From Candidatus Binatia bacterium (GTDB taxonomy: Bacteria; Desulfobacterota; Binatia; Bin18): a DNA stretch of 64,000 bases. The notes under the pieces were generated by a model that made no database searches, had not been told where the DNA came from, and was given only the letters and a program-made list of their open reading frames with translations. The stretch lies in NCBI GenBank assembly GCA_951812575.1, contig OX638322.1, positions 1,301,925 to 1,365,924 of the forward strand. The letters are read 5' to 3'. Position numbers and translations under genes: made by a program. This document shows, one piece after another, positions 7,845 through 16,628 of the stretch. The first letter of the stretch is position 1. Every line of letters starts with the position of its first letter.

Positions 7845-9005
7845 ATGCGATCAGGCTTTCATGTGATGGACAGCGATCTCCACGTTATTGAAAACGGTGA
7901 GGTGTATGAGAAATACCTCGACGAGCGATACCGCGATAAGAAACCCCGCTACCTGGGCTGGAGTCCGACCAATTTTCCGCACTGGGAGGTCCAGGGACAG
8001 ATGATCCCGCCGTGGGCACAGTCCGCTGAAGTGGTCAAAGCCCAGGAATATCTCGATAAACCCACCGAACACATCTACAAGTCGGTCCGCGAGCGAAAGT
8101 ACGAGCCGGCTTCCACGCTTGAGGCCATGGACGCCGAAGGTATTGATGTCGGAATCGTCTATCGCACGTTTGCGCACATGGTCGTTTCCATTGATGATTT
8201 AGAGCCGGCCTATGCCACGGCCTATTGCGCGGCGTTTAACGATTGGCTGGCCGATTACTGTCAGACCGACACTAGGCGTCTCAAAGCGGCCGCGATTGTC
8301 TCCTTACACGACCCTGAGCTGGCGGCGGCAGAGGCGCGCCGGGCCGTAGAAGACAAGGGCCACGTTGCCGTCGTTCTGCTGCCCATGCCCTGCAACGGAC
8401 GCTATTTCAACGCGCCCGAGTGTGACGGGTTGTGGAAAGAAGTCGCCCGGCTGAACGTCCCCCTCGCCTTTCATGGAACGAGCGGTGGGGCCTCAAAAGA
8501 TTACGCGACCAATCGGTATAGAGACCATCCGAATTTCCGCACGCTGAATCACTCATCCGCCTTTCCCATGGAACTCATGCTGGCCATGGGCGCCATGACC
8601 GTGGGTGGGGTGCTTGAGCGTTTTCCTGATCTGCGAGTCGGTTTTCTGGAAGGCAATTGTGGCTGGCTGCCGTGGTGGCTGGACCGTCTGGACGATCAGT
8701 GGGAGAAGTACGGCGGCGGCGAGGAAATCAAACTCTCGGCCAAGCCGAGCGAGTATTTTAAGCGCCAGTGCTTTATTGGGACGGATGTCGATGAAGAGCT
8801 GTTAGCCGTCACGGTTGATAAAATCGGCGACGACAATATTGTCATGTCGGTCGATTATCCCCATGCCGATGGGCCTTTCCCGAACGGAATTAAAGAATTT
8901 CTGGAACTGCCTGGGGTCGGACTGGAATCCAAGCGTAAAATTATGTGGGAGAACTGCCTCCGCTTATACGACTTTGACGAAAAGAAAATTCTCGCCGGAT
9001 ATTGA
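7845..9005 (+). CDS. Amidohydrolase-family TIM-barrel protein (amidohydrolase 2)
   Basis: 386 residues; a metal-dependent hydrolase/decarboxylase-type barrel. The first metal ligands appear as MDSDLHVIE (D-x-H), followed by GIDVGIVYRTF, the histidine in PLAFHGTSGG, the RVGFLEGNCGWLPWW motif, and the C-terminal aspartate region VMSVDYPHADGPFPNG. This subfamily includes ACMSD-like decarboxylases and uncharacterised relatives that are abundant in Tectomicrobia/actinobacterial genomes; the substrate is unknown. ATG 7845 follows GAGGA with a 10-bp spacer. It is the last plus-strand gene before an A+T-rich dyad and the convergent glc operon. Confidence 0.85.
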   Translation: MRSGFHVMDSDLHVIENGEVYEKYLDERYRDKKPRYLGWSPTNFPHWEVQGQMIPPWAQSAEVVKAQEYLDKPTEHIYKSVRERKYEPASTLEAMDAEGIDVGIVYRTFAHMVVSIDDLEPAYATAYCAAFNDWLADYCQTDTRRLKAAAIVSLHDPELAAAEARRAVEDKGHVAVVLLPMPCNGRYFNAPECDGLWKEVARLNVPLAFHGTSGGASKDYATNRYRDHPNFRTLNHSSAFPMELMLAMGAMTVGGVLERFPDLRVGFLEGNCGWLPWWLDRLDDQWEKYGGGEEIKLSAKPSEYFKRQCFIGTDVDEELLAVTVDKIGDDNIVMSVDYPHADGPFPNGIKEFLELPGVGLESKRKIMWENCLRLYDFDEKKILAGY

Positions 9006-9063
9006 TTGAAGACTCTCCACCCTTCTTTCCATGGGTCCGCCAAGGATCTCACTTTTCCTCCCC

Positions 9064-9104
9064 CTACTTAAATACTAATTGCCCTTTTATTAGTATTTAA
9101 GTAG
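9064..9104. repeat. Perfect 16-bp A+T-rich inverted repeat
   Basis: Arms CTACTTAAATACTAAT (9064-9079) and its exact complement (9089-9104) with a 9-nt loop. It lies in the 222-bp gap between the amidohydrolase (+) and glcF (-), which end toward each other. A related single arm (TTTAATACTAATTTACC) recurs at 9151-9167. Neither side has a clear T-run, so it is not a standard terminator. Possible explanations are a small mobile-element remnant or a bidirectional transcription stop. The rest of the gap shows nothing else. Confidence 0.7.
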
Positions 9105-9227
9105 CGTGGTGCCCTTAAAGGTTCACTATACCTAATATATTCGGATAGATTTTAATACTAATTTACCTGCTTGATCTTGTGGATCGAAAACTGCTGGGCA
9201 TGACAAAGTCCGGACGCGCTTTCGTCT

Positions 9228-10562
9228 TCATCGCCCCGAATGATCTTCCAGAGAGGCTACGGGCTCTTTCCTAGGGCCCGGTGATGATCGATCACTCTTC
9301 GGCTCGTCCGCGTAGGCCTCTGCCAGCAGGTCGATGGTATGCACGGCGGTAATCGGCAGCCCACTCTGCCGTAATCCTGCCCGGATCTGCATTAAACAGC
9401 CAGGATTGCCAGTCACGACCACGTCGGCTTCGGTTGCCTGAATATGCCCGACTTTACGCTCCAGCAGCCGGGCCGCCATCTCCGGTTGGGTCAGATTATA
9501 CGTGCCGGCGCTGCCGCAGCACCAGTCTGACTCGGGTAAGTCGGTCAGCCTCAGCCCAGGGATAGCCCGCAGCAAAGCACGGGGTTGCTCGCGCACCCCT
9601 TGTCCGTGCGCCAAATGGCAGGCGTCGTGGTAGGTCGCCTTTACCCGCACTTCTCGGGTGGGCGTCCTGAGCGTGATGCTGCCCACAAACTCGGCCACAT
9701 CCTTCATTTTTTCCGTGAGACGGGCCGCCTTCTCTCGGTAGGCAGGATCGTCTTTGAACAGCTCGCCGTACTCCTTCATCATCGCTCCGCAGCCGGCCGC
9801 GTTGATGATAAGGGCATCCAGGTCGAGTTGGTCGAAGACATCGATATTCCGTTTGGCCAGCGCCAGGGCCGTCTGCTTATCCCCGTTATGTAAGAGGAGC
9901 GCACCGCAACAGGATTGGGCCTTGGGAATGAGGACTTCACAGCCATTATGGCGCAGCACCTTCACCGTAGACTGGTTGGTCGCCCCAAAGACCGTAGACA
10001 TCACGCAGCCCGACAGCACGGCAACGGTGTGGCGTTTTTCACCAATGGCGGGGTAGTGCTCCAGAAGTGGCGCGGAAGAGACGCTGCCACGTTCCGGCAG
10101 GAGTCCGAACCAATAGCGCAGTGTGGCGGGTATGGCTTCAGAGCGCGCAAAACGCGCCAGGCCGAGGGCGGCCCCGACTTTGAGGAACAGAGCAAAGACC
10201 CGCGCCCCCCAGGGATTGGGGAAGGTCTTGTTCATGATCCAGCGCTTTGCGCGCTCCAGCACAGGCCGGCGATAGTGCTGCTCAATAAAGGGCCGGGCAC
10301 CTTCGATGAGTGCTCCATATTGCACCCCGGACGGACAGGCGGTTTCACACGCCCGACATCCCAGGCAGAGATCGAGATGTCCAACGACCTCGTCGTTGAG
10401 CTGCGCGTTCCCTTCTTGCAGGGCGCGCAGCATCACGATGCGTCCCCGGGGGGAGTCCATCTCCGTGCCTAATTCGACATAGGTCGGACACGAGGCCAGA
10501 CACAACCCACAGTGCACGCAGTCAAAGAATTTTTCATGATCGACAAAGGAGGTGTTTTCCAT
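9228..10562 (-). CDS. glcF: Glycolate oxidase iron-sulfur subunit GlcF
   Basis: 444 residues. Two 4Fe-4S motifs at the N-terminus: CVHCGLCLASCPTY and CLGCRACETACPSGV. Two cysteine-rich CCG domains follow (VLSGCVMSTVFG ... SCCGALLLHNG; CHLAHGQGVR ... DWCCGSAGTYN). It passes electrons from GlcD to the quinone pool. ATG 10562 is one base beyond the glcE stop and has GGCGGA 7 bp upstream; ATG 10580 is an unlikely start inside glcE. The C-terminal 20 residues (EPKSDRSSPGPRKEP...) look unstructured. Last gene of glcD-glcE-glcF. Confidence 0.93.
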   Translation of the reverse strand: MENTSFVDHEKFFDCVHCGLCLASCPTYVELGTEMDSPRGRIVMLRALQEGNAQLNDEVVGHLDLCLGCRACETACPSGVQYGALIEGARPFIEQHYRRPVLERAKRWIMNKTFPNPWGARVFALFLKVGAALGLARFARSEAIPATLRYWFGLLPERGSVSSAPLLEHYPAIGEKRHTVAVLSGCVMSTVFGATNQSTVKVLRHNGCEVLIPKAQSCCGALLLHNGDKQTALALAKRNIDVFDQLDLDALIINAAGCGAMMKEYGELFKDDPAYREKAARLTEKMKDVAEFVGSITLRTPTREVRVKATYHDACHLAHGQGVREQPRALLRAIPGLRLTDLPESDWCCGSAGTYNLTQPEMAARLLERKVGHIQATEADVVVTGNPGCLMQIRAGLRQSGLPITAVHTIDLLAEAYADEPKSDRSSPGPRKEPVASLEDHSGR

Positions 10563-10563
10563 T

Positions 10564-11841
10564 CTATATTCCGCCAACAAAGCGACCGGGATTCAAAATA
10601 CCGTTGGGGTCCAGGGTTTCTTTGAGCCGCTGCATAAGCGGAAATGCCTTGCCCACGGTGCCCCAGACATTCGCCCGTTCCTTGAGCGCCGGTGGAATCT
10701 CTTCCACGACGGCAAACCCGTTGTTGCCGGTTGCGTGGACACGTATCCAGTCAACAAGGGACAGCATCTGGTCGTCGGGGACGGCCTCTCCTTCAAAAGC
10801 CGTGTACAGGATGCCATTCCCGGCCCGGGCCAATAACCGGACCGGCGCGTGGCGGCGCTGGGCTTCGGCCTCCAGGTCGGCACAGAACGTCGCCAACTGG
10901 GTTGGCTGAAGGCTGACTTTACACCGCAGCGTCGCCGGGCCGGACACCGGGAAATCCCGGAGAGCCTGAGCGAGCGTCTGCGCCTCGTCAACACCCAGCT
11001 CCTCAATACCCCCGGCGTCATCCCCAAGAATATCACGGAGGTGGCTCCGCTGATCGTCAATTTCTTCCTGCATCCCGGCAAAGCCGACGAAGAGGCAGTA
11101 GGCGTCTCCCCTCTGGTCTCTGGAAGGCGAAAGCGGAAAAAAATTGGCCAGTTCCAGGAAAAAGGGCTGCATGTCCGAACTCGTCAATTTCAGCGCGGCT
11201 TCGCCAGCTTTTTCCGCCGAGGAGAAGGTTAAGGCGAACGTTGTTTGGGCTTCGGGTCGAGGACGGATCATAAAAGTCGCCTCGACAATAACGCCGAGCG
11301 TCCCAAACGACCCGCAGTAGAGCTTCGGCAGGTCATAGCCGGCCACGTTTTTCACGACTTGCCCGCCACCCTTAATCAACGTCCCGTCCGCGCGCACGAC
11401 TTTTATGCCGATCAGAAAATCGCGGACCGTGCCTTGAGAGAATCGGGCCGGACCGTTGAGATTGGCGGCAATGACTCCGCCGACCGTCGCCCGCTCCGGA
11501 CACGGCGGGTCAAGCGGCAGCCATTGGCCGTTTTCTCCAAGAATAGCCTGAAGTTGGGCCAGAGACAGGCCGGCCCCGACGGTGATGGTCATATCGGTCG
11601 GCTGATAGTTGACAACCGTGCTGAGCGCCGTCGTACACAGCGCCTGCTGGTATCGTTTCGGTACGCCACCCACATGAAGAAACGCGCCGTGCCCCACCGG
11701 GCTGATGGCGCGGCCGTGTTCATTCGCCTCTTTCAGCATACGGGAGACTTCGTCAACCGACGCGGGATAGACCACCGTCTCGGGTGCCTGCCCGTCGATG
11801 ATGAACTGGGAGGATGGCGGACGACCTGCGGCCTGCGTCAT
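10564..11841 (-). CDS. glcE: Glycolate oxidase FAD-binding subunit GlcE
   Basis: 425 residues. N-terminal FAD_binding_4 domain with VVYPASVDEVSRMLKEANEHG, ISPVGHGAFLHVGG and PERATVGGVIAANLNGPARFSQGTVRDFLIGIKVVRADG, and a C-terminal FAD-linked oxidase part ending MQRLKETLDPNGILNPGRFVGGI, the closing motif of this family. It is the second subunit of glycolate dehydrogenase (glycolate to glyoxylate). It lies 35 bp after glcD and touches glcF. Confidence 0.93.
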   Translation of the reverse strand: MTQAAGRPPSSQFIIDGQAPETVVYPASVDEVSRMLKEANEHGRAISPVGHGAFLHVGGVPKRYQQALCTTALSTVVNYQPTDMTITVGAGLSLAQLQAILGENGQWLPLDPPCPERATVGGVIAANLNGPARFSQGTVRDFLIGIKVVRADGTLIKGGGQVVKNVAGYDLPKLYCGSFGTLGVIVEATFMIRPRPEAQTTFALTFSSAEKAGEAALKLTSSDMQPFFLELANFFPLSPSRDQRGDAYCLFVGFAGMQEEIDDQRSHLRDILGDDAGGIEELGVDEAQTLAQALRDFPVSGPATLRCKVSLQPTQLATFCADLEAEAQRRHAPVRLLARAGNGILYTAFEGEAVPDDQMLSLVDWIRVHATGNNGFAVVEEIPPALKERANVWGTVGKAFPLMQRLKETLDPNGILNPGRFVGGI

Positions 11842-11876
11842 CGTCTGGCTTTCTCTCCAATACTCTCTATAGCGGG

Positions 11877-13307
11877 CTAGAGCGGGACCTGGCGGCGGGG
11901 CGTCGTCACGTCAATACAGCCACCCGGTGTCGGGATAATTTTATTGGGATTACACAGATTGTCCGGATTAAAAACGGACCGGAGCTGGGTCATAACCATC
12001 AGATCTTCGGGGCTGAAGATGAGCGGCATCTGGCCCATCTTTTCGACGCCAATACCGTGCTCGCCAGTCAGACTGCCCCCCAGGTCTACACAAGCTTTCA
12101 AGATTTCCTTCCCGGCTTGGACCACACGCCGGGTTTCATCCGCATTGCGCTCGTCGTACATCAGGATCGGGTGGATGTTGCCGTCCCCGGCATGAAACAC
12201 ATTGGCAATCCGCAGTTGATATTTTTCTGAAACCTCAGTAATCCGCTGCAAAATGTCTGGAACCTTGGTCCGCGGGACAACGCCATCCTGGGTGCAATAA
12301 TTTGGAGATAAGCGGCCAATGGCGCCAAAGGCACGCTTGCGACTCTTCCAGAGCGCCATCCGCTCCGCGTCATCTCGCGCGATCCGGACCTCACGGGCCT
12401 TATTATGTTTGCAGATCGCCTGAATCCGTTCAGTTTGGGGATCAAGGCTGGCAGCGAGACCATCAATCTCAATAATCAAAACCGCTCCGGCGTCGGTTGG
12501 GAAGCCAAAATGAAAGGCTTCTTCGATCGCTTGGATAATAAGCGTATCCATCATTTCCAGGGCCGCCGGAACAATGCCCGAAGCAATAATGCCGGAGACG
12601 GTTTGGGTGGCGTGGTGGACCGACTCAAACACCGCCAGAAACGTGCGGTAGGCCTGCGGCTGACGGGTGAGTTTGAGGGCGGCCTGGGTCACAATCCCGA
12701 ACGTGCCTTCCGCGCCGATGGTAATCCCCCGTAAGTCATAGCCGGGAACGTCCTCGACCGTCCCGCCGAGGGTGACGATTTCTCCGTCTGGCAGGACAAC
12801 TTCCAACCCGAGCACGTGGTTAGTGGTCACACCGTATTTGAGCGTATGCGGCCCGCCGGAATTTTCCGCTATGTTGCCGCCGATGGTGCACGCCTGCTGG
12901 CTGGACGGGTCTGGGGCGTACTGAAGGCCCTGCTCCTTCACCGCATTACTGACCCACAGATTCACCACGCCGGACTGGGCCACGACATAGCGATTGAGCA
13001 GGTCTATATGGACAATCTGGTTGAGGCGGCTGGTCCCGATCATGACCGGCGCTTCGACCGGCAGGCAGCCCCCACTGAGGCCGGTCCCGGCTCCGCGCGG
13101 GACAAAGGCGATCTTTTCCTTGTTGAGAAATTTAACGACCGCCGCCACTTCTTCCGTCGAGTGAGGCAGGACAACAATCTCAGGGACGGCCTTCTCCAAG
13201 GTATAGCCATCGCAGTCGTAGACCGAGCGCGCGCTCTTATGTGCGACCACCCCATCAGGACCAACGATGTCATACAAGCGATCAAGAATTTTCTGATCCA
13301 TGTGCAT
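11877..13307 (-). CDS. glcD: Glycolate oxidase catalytic subunit GlcD (FAD-linked)
   Basis: 476 residues; catalytic flavoprotein of glycolate dehydrogenase. FAD domain: VVLPHSTEEVAAVVKFLNKEKI, FVPRGAGTGLSGGCLP, IGGNIAENSGGPHTLKYGVT, VPGYDLRGITIGAEGTFGIVT. C-terminal oxidase domain: VFHAGDGNIHPILMYDERN and GEHGIGVEKMGQMP with the metal/substrate histidines. The start (MHMDQKILDRL) has a second ATG at 13301 that fits equally well. A D-lactate dehydrogenase role cannot be excluded for this family, but the neighbouring glcE-glcF make glycolate the best guess. Confidence 0.93.
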   Translation of the reverse strand: MHMDQKILDRLYDIVGPDGVVAHKSARSVYDCDGYTLEKAVPEIVVLPHSTEEVAAVVKFLNKEKIAFVPRGAGTGLSGGCLPVEAPVMIGTSRLNQIVHIDLLNRYVVAQSGVVNLWVSNAVKEQGLQYAPDPSSQQACTIGGNIAENSGGPHTLKYGVTTNHVLGLEVVLPDGEIVTLGGTVEDVPGYDLRGITIGAEGTFGIVTQAALKLTRQPQAYRTFLAVFESVHHATQTVSGIIASGIVPAALEMMDTLIIQAIEEAFHFGFPTDAGAVLIIEIDGLAASLDPQTERIQAICKHNKAREVRIARDDAERMALWKSRKRAFGAIGRLSPNYCTQDGVVPRTKVPDILQRITEVSEKYQLRIANVFHAGDGNIHPILMYDERNADETRRVVQAGKEILKACVDLGGSLTGEHGIGVEKMGQMPLIFSPEDLMVMTQLRSVFNPDNLCNPNKIIPTPGGCIDVTTPRRQVPL

Positions 13308-13327
13308 TCCTTCCTCGTTCCCTTCGA

Positions 13328-13777
13328 CTATGCGGGTCGACGGCGGATCATGCGTTTAACGGTATACTCAAGGAGGACCGTATCAGCCTGATTGAGGACC
13401 TGGGTGAGCGAGGTGACGACCCCACGGTCGGGCTTTGAGGTCTCACGTTTCCCGAGAATGCGGACTTTGACCCGGACGGTATCTCCGCAGCGCAGGGGCG
13501 CCGGGATGTTCATGGCTTCAATACCGAGCAGGGCCATACCGCCCTTGGCCATGCCTGACTGCACGGTCAGGCCCTCGGCCAGGGCAAAGGTAAACGATCC
13601 GGGCGAGATCCGACCTTCAAATAGGCTGTTGTTTTTGACGAACTCCATGTCCATGAATAAGGGCTCGTGAAAACCGAACAGGTTCACGAAGTTAACGATA
13701 TCCGCTTCGGTGACCGTGCGCGCCTTGGTCTCGAACTCCGCGCCGACTTCATACTCTTCAAAGTACTCAAGTGCCAT
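13328..13777 (-). CDS. MaoC-like hot-dog dehydratase
   Basis: 149 residues, single hot-dog fold. YFEEYEVGAEFETKARTVTEADIVNFVNLFGFHEPLFMDMEF carries the hydratase motif (normally D-x4-H; here F-HEPL), followed by the GRISPGSFTFALAEGL region. It likely acts on an enoyl-CoA or related thioester; the substrate is unknown. It precedes glcD on the same strand with a 20-bp gap and may share its transcript. Confidence 0.85.
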   Translation of the reverse strand: MALEYFEEYEVGAEFETKARTVTEADIVNFVNLFGFHEPLFMDMEFVKNNSLFEGRISPGSFTFALAEGLTVQSGMAKGGMALLGIEAMNIPAPLRCGDTVRVKVRILGKRETSKPDRGVVTSLTQVLNQADTVLLEYTVKRMIRRRPA

Positions 13778-13818
13778 ATCGTTTGGGAATTATAGCGAAA
13801 GGTAACAACTCCCAGGTT

Positions 13819-14004
13819 TTACCCCACTAATTTTTTCCGCTCACTCACCGGCACGTTCCGCATAAAATCCCATTCGTCCCGCTTCTTGTGGGGGGTATTC
13901 ACCAGCACCTTCATGATATTCTCGGGCGTGTCGGGAATCGACTCAGGCATGGGCCGTCCAGGGCGGCCTCGGGTTTCTTCCTTGCGTCGTTTCTTGGGGT
14001 TCAT
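13819..14004 (-). CDS. Small basic conserved hypothetical protein
   Basis: 61 residues, very basic at the N-terminus (MNPKKRRKEETRGRPGRPMP), then a SIPDTPENIMKVLVNTPHKKRDEWDFMRN core. I recall similar tiny proteins with a GRPxKPxPExIPDTPEN motif in many cyanobacteria and uncultivated bacteria, with unknown function; some lie near toxin-antitoxin or mobile genes. A good RBS (AGGAAGG, 7 bp) precedes the ATG at 14004. It sits at the left edge of the restriction-modification island, but its base composition is like the host's. Confidence 0.7.
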   Translation of the reverse strand: MNPKKRRKEETRGRPGRPMPESIPDTPENIMKVLVNTPHKKRDEWDFMRNVPVSERKKLVG

Positions 14005-14130
14005 TGGATGCCTTCCTTCCTTGTAGCCACGAAATCCTTCAAAAACATAGAACAGGGCAACCGTGCTGTCTATGGTAGTACACTTCCCTACTGGTTGACT
14101 ATGGGAATGCGTCTTTTATATAGTCACAGC

Positions 14131-15309
14131 ATGTGGGATTGGGAGCAAGGGCGGCTTGACTATTTCCAGTTCGATGAACTTCGGAAGATTGCGAGGTTCG
14201 GAACTCAGACCAATCTCCGACAAGCGAGTCGGGCTGATCTATCTTCTGCGGTTGGTCTGCCGTTCTTACCCGATAGTCCAGCGTATCTCCCTTGGCGCAA
14301 CTACGCCCGCCTCTTTCAGATTGCGATGATTGCCGTACCCGCACGTCGTGATCGCACGATAATAACAGAACTTGGAAGGATACTTGCAGACGATGGGAAG
14401 GTGACGAGTGACGAGTACCTCCATTTCCTCGCACAAGTCACCACTCAGCCGTCCCCCGCACTCAGCAATTGGGACCACACCGCCGACCTTAGATATCCAT
14501 TGCTATTTGTATTACGTTTCCTTCTGGCTAGGGCGACGCAGGGGAGTAACACAACTACCCTAGCCAAGATCGTGAACGCCTATGACGAAAGCGGATTTCG
14601 AGGCGATGAAGGTCAGGAGGAATTTCTGCCTATTATAGACCTCGGTGCCCAAACTGGAGGGCATCGCCAGCCGAAAGAGAGCATTAAGGTCCTTGCCCAA
14701 CTTTCCTATCTGACCGCTACAACAAACACGGTCACTGTATCGCTTGCCGCTGAGGATGCTCATAACTTGTTTTGTGACCTTAAGCCTGTCGGCGGTACGC
14801 CTCGGGCAAATAGGACAGACGAGATATTGCGGCGAGCAGGGTTGTTTCCAAGTGTGATTGCAGAGCTTGAGGCCAACTATCCGGCCAGCGTTGTAAGCGA
14901 TGTCGGAGAAGCTGGTTTTAGCGATGCATTCCCAGAAGGGCAGCGTGTCCGTCGTACTCATCTTACGATTGAGCGTAACCAGATGATTCGCTACAGATTC
15001 TTTGAGGAGAATCCTAGTCCGTGCTGCGATCTCTGTGGTATGAACACACAGAGGACATATCCGTGGACAACGAGATTGCTTGAAGTGCATCATCTACTGC
15101 CCCTCTGTTCTGGAGCAAGAACATCGACGGACGGAACTTTACTAGAGGATTTAGTGGCAAACTGTCCGAATTGTCATAGGGCAGTACACAGATACTACGA
15201 CCGATGGCTAGGCGGCAGGAGGCGCCTCGATTTCGCTGATGCAAACGAAGCGAAAAATGCCTATGCAGAAGCTAAATACGAGCATCGGAAGGCGGTGGGG
15301 TATGCTTAG
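14131..15309 (+). CDS. HNH endonuclease of a restriction-modification pair
   Basis: 392 residues from the chosen ATG. The C-terminal about 80 residues hold the HNH nuclease: CDLCGMNTQRTYPW, LEVHHLLPLCSG, then LLEDLVANCPNCHRAVHRYY, i.e. two CxxC zinc knuckles plus the H-N-H catalytic residues. The first about 290 residues (MWDWEQGRLDYFQFDELRKIARF...) are probably the DNA-recognition part and match no named domain I know. ATG 14101 and 14107 are alternative starts; none has a strong RBS. The stop overlaps the methyltransferase start by 8 bp, so the two genes are translationally coupled. Base composition is A+T-richer than the flanks, suggesting transfer. Confidence 0.85.
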   Translation: MWDWEQGRLDYFQFDELRKIARFGTQTNLRQASRADLSSAVGLPFLPDSPAYLPWRNYARLFQIAMIAVPARRDRTIITELGRILADDGKVTSDEYLHFLAQVTTQPSPALSNWDHTADLRYPLLFVLRFLLARATQGSNTTTLAKIVNAYDESGFRGDEGQEEFLPIIDLGAQTGGHRQPKESIKVLAQLSYLTATTNTVTVSLAAEDAHNLFCDLKPVGGTPRANRTDEILRRAGLFPSVIAELEANYPASVVSDVGEAGFSDAFPEGQRVRRTHLTIERNQMIRYRFFEENPSPCCDLCGMNTQRTYPWTTRLLEVHHLLPLCSGARTSTDGTLLEDLVANCPNCHRAVHRYYDRWLGGRRRLDFADANEAKNAYAEAKYEHRKAVGYA

Positions 15310-16501
15310 GGCACTGAAGGAGGAACAGCTAACGCCATTCGAGGCGCAAGAGCGGCTGATGCTTGCTGCTGGAATGGATGCTGAAATCAGCACTGCATTG
15401 GCACCAGCCGGTCTGTCAATAGATGACCTCGTGTACGAGAACAGCCGGAGCTTGGAATGGAAAGGTGATTTGCCGCCGTTCCTGTCTTCTTTCGTACAAG
15501 AAGCAGAGAGGGTCCCCGTCGTGAGTTTCTTCACGGGATGTGGAGGAATGGACCTTGGCTTTGAGGCGGTGGGTTTTGAGCACAAGGCAGCATTCGAGTT
15601 CTCTGAAATCTTTTGTAGGACGCTAAGAATGAATCGCCCTCATTGGCCAGTCTTCGGCCCTCCGTTCCATGACGGCGATGTATCGGCGTTCGATGATGTC
15701 GTAGCAGCTCTCTCGCCGTTGATTGCCACGCCGTTTGAGGGTGCGTTCATAGGCGGCCCTCCATGTCAGCCTTTCTCGATTGCGGCTAATCAGCGGTTCT
15801 CGAAGCTAGGTCCAAACTTCAAGCGGGTCGGGTTCGATCACGCAAAGAACGGCTCCCTTTTATTCGATTTTGTGAACCTCATCATCGAATTTAGACCAGC
15901 AGTCTTCGTAATCGAAAACGTGCCGGGGCTTCGAGATGTAGACGGGGGTGAACAACTCTCTCTTGCTATCATGCGGCTAAGGAAGGCAGGCTACAAAATT
16001 GCTGAGATGGATGTCTACGACGCTTCGGATTATGGAGTACCACAGTACCGGCGACGGATGATCGTTGTCGGGTCGCGGGTCCAGGGAAAATTTGAGGAGG
16101 TACAGAAACGAACGCCAATCGGGTCGGGGAGTGTTCTGTCCGTAATGCCGGGATGCGATGCGTTTAACCATGACACGCGCAACCATAAGGTGATGTCCAT
16201 AGAGCGATACATGCGGCTCGATTATGGGCAAAGAGACCATCTCGGTCGAGTAGACCGCCTAGACCCAACACGACCATCCAAAACTGTTATTGCGGGGGGC
16301 TCAAATGGCGGTGGGCGTTCCCATCTGCACCCGGAAATACCACGGACACTTAGTGTGAGGGAGTGTGCAAGACTTCAGACTTTTCCAGATGACTACCGGT
16401 TCTTCGGTTCGATTGCCCGCCAATTTACTCAAGTTGGCAATGCCGTCCCGCCAGTTCTAGCTGCCGTTCTAGCGAAGCGGATTGCTAGGGCGTATTTCTA
16501 G
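15302..16501 (+). CDS. DNA (cytosine-5-)-methyltransferase
   Basis: 399 residues. Motif I: VVSFFTGCGGMDLGFEAVGF; motif IV with the catalytic cysteine: GGPPCQPFSIA; motif VI: VFVIENVPGL; motif VIII: QYRRRMIVVG; motifs IX-X: RECARLQTFPDDYRFFG and QVGNAVPPVLAAVLAKRIA. About 80 residues precede motif I, longer than in minimal enzymes. ATG 15302 overlaps the HNH gene end and follows GGAAGGCGG, so it is preferred over upstream starts inside the nuclease gene. It should protect the host from the HNH enzyme by C5-methylation; the recognition site cannot be read from sequence. Confidence 0.95.
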   Translation: MLRALKEEQLTPFEAQERLMLAAGMDAEISTALAPAGLSIDDLVYENSRSLEWKGDLPPFLSSFVQEAERVPVVSFFTGCGGMDLGFEAVGFEHKAAFEFSEIFCRTLRMNRPHWPVFGPPFHDGDVSAFDDVVAALSPLIATPFEGAFIGGPPCQPFSIAANQRFSKLGPNFKRVGFDHAKNGSLLFDFVNLIIEFRPAVFVIENVPGLRDVDGGEQLSLAIMRLRKAGYKIAEMDVYDASDYGVPQYRRRMIVVGSRVQGKFEEVQKRTPIGSGSVLSVMPGCDAFNHDTRNHKVMSIERYMRLDYGQRDHLGRVDRLDPTRPSKTVIAGGSNGGGRSHLHPEIPRTLSVRECARLQTFPDDYRFFGSIARQFTQVGNAVPPVLAAVLAKRIARAYF

Positions 16502-16598
16502 CCCCGCCCCGGCAGCGAAACCGCATTTTCGGATGGTTGGTCCCATCTTTGACTTTGGTCGATCCGCAATAGGGGCAGGTGAGGCGGGGTGTTGACAA
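16485..16598 (-). pseudogene. Possible truncated zinc-ribbon fragment (transposase-like N-terminus)
   Basis: On the minus strand a TTG-initiated frame of 37 residues reads STPRLTCPYCGSTKVKDG, then a segment ending MRFRCRGGARN. The C-P-Y-C-G-S...RFRCRG pattern resembles the zinc ribbon at the start of IS1-type InsA and similar transposase/regulator proteins, but the fourth cysteine is missing just where the methyltransferase gene begins. This would fit a gene cut by insertion of the restriction-modification island. It is short and could be chance. Confidence 0.3.
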
Positions 16599-16628
16599 TT
16601 GGTCCGCTCTCGCGTTGTTTTACCCGCT

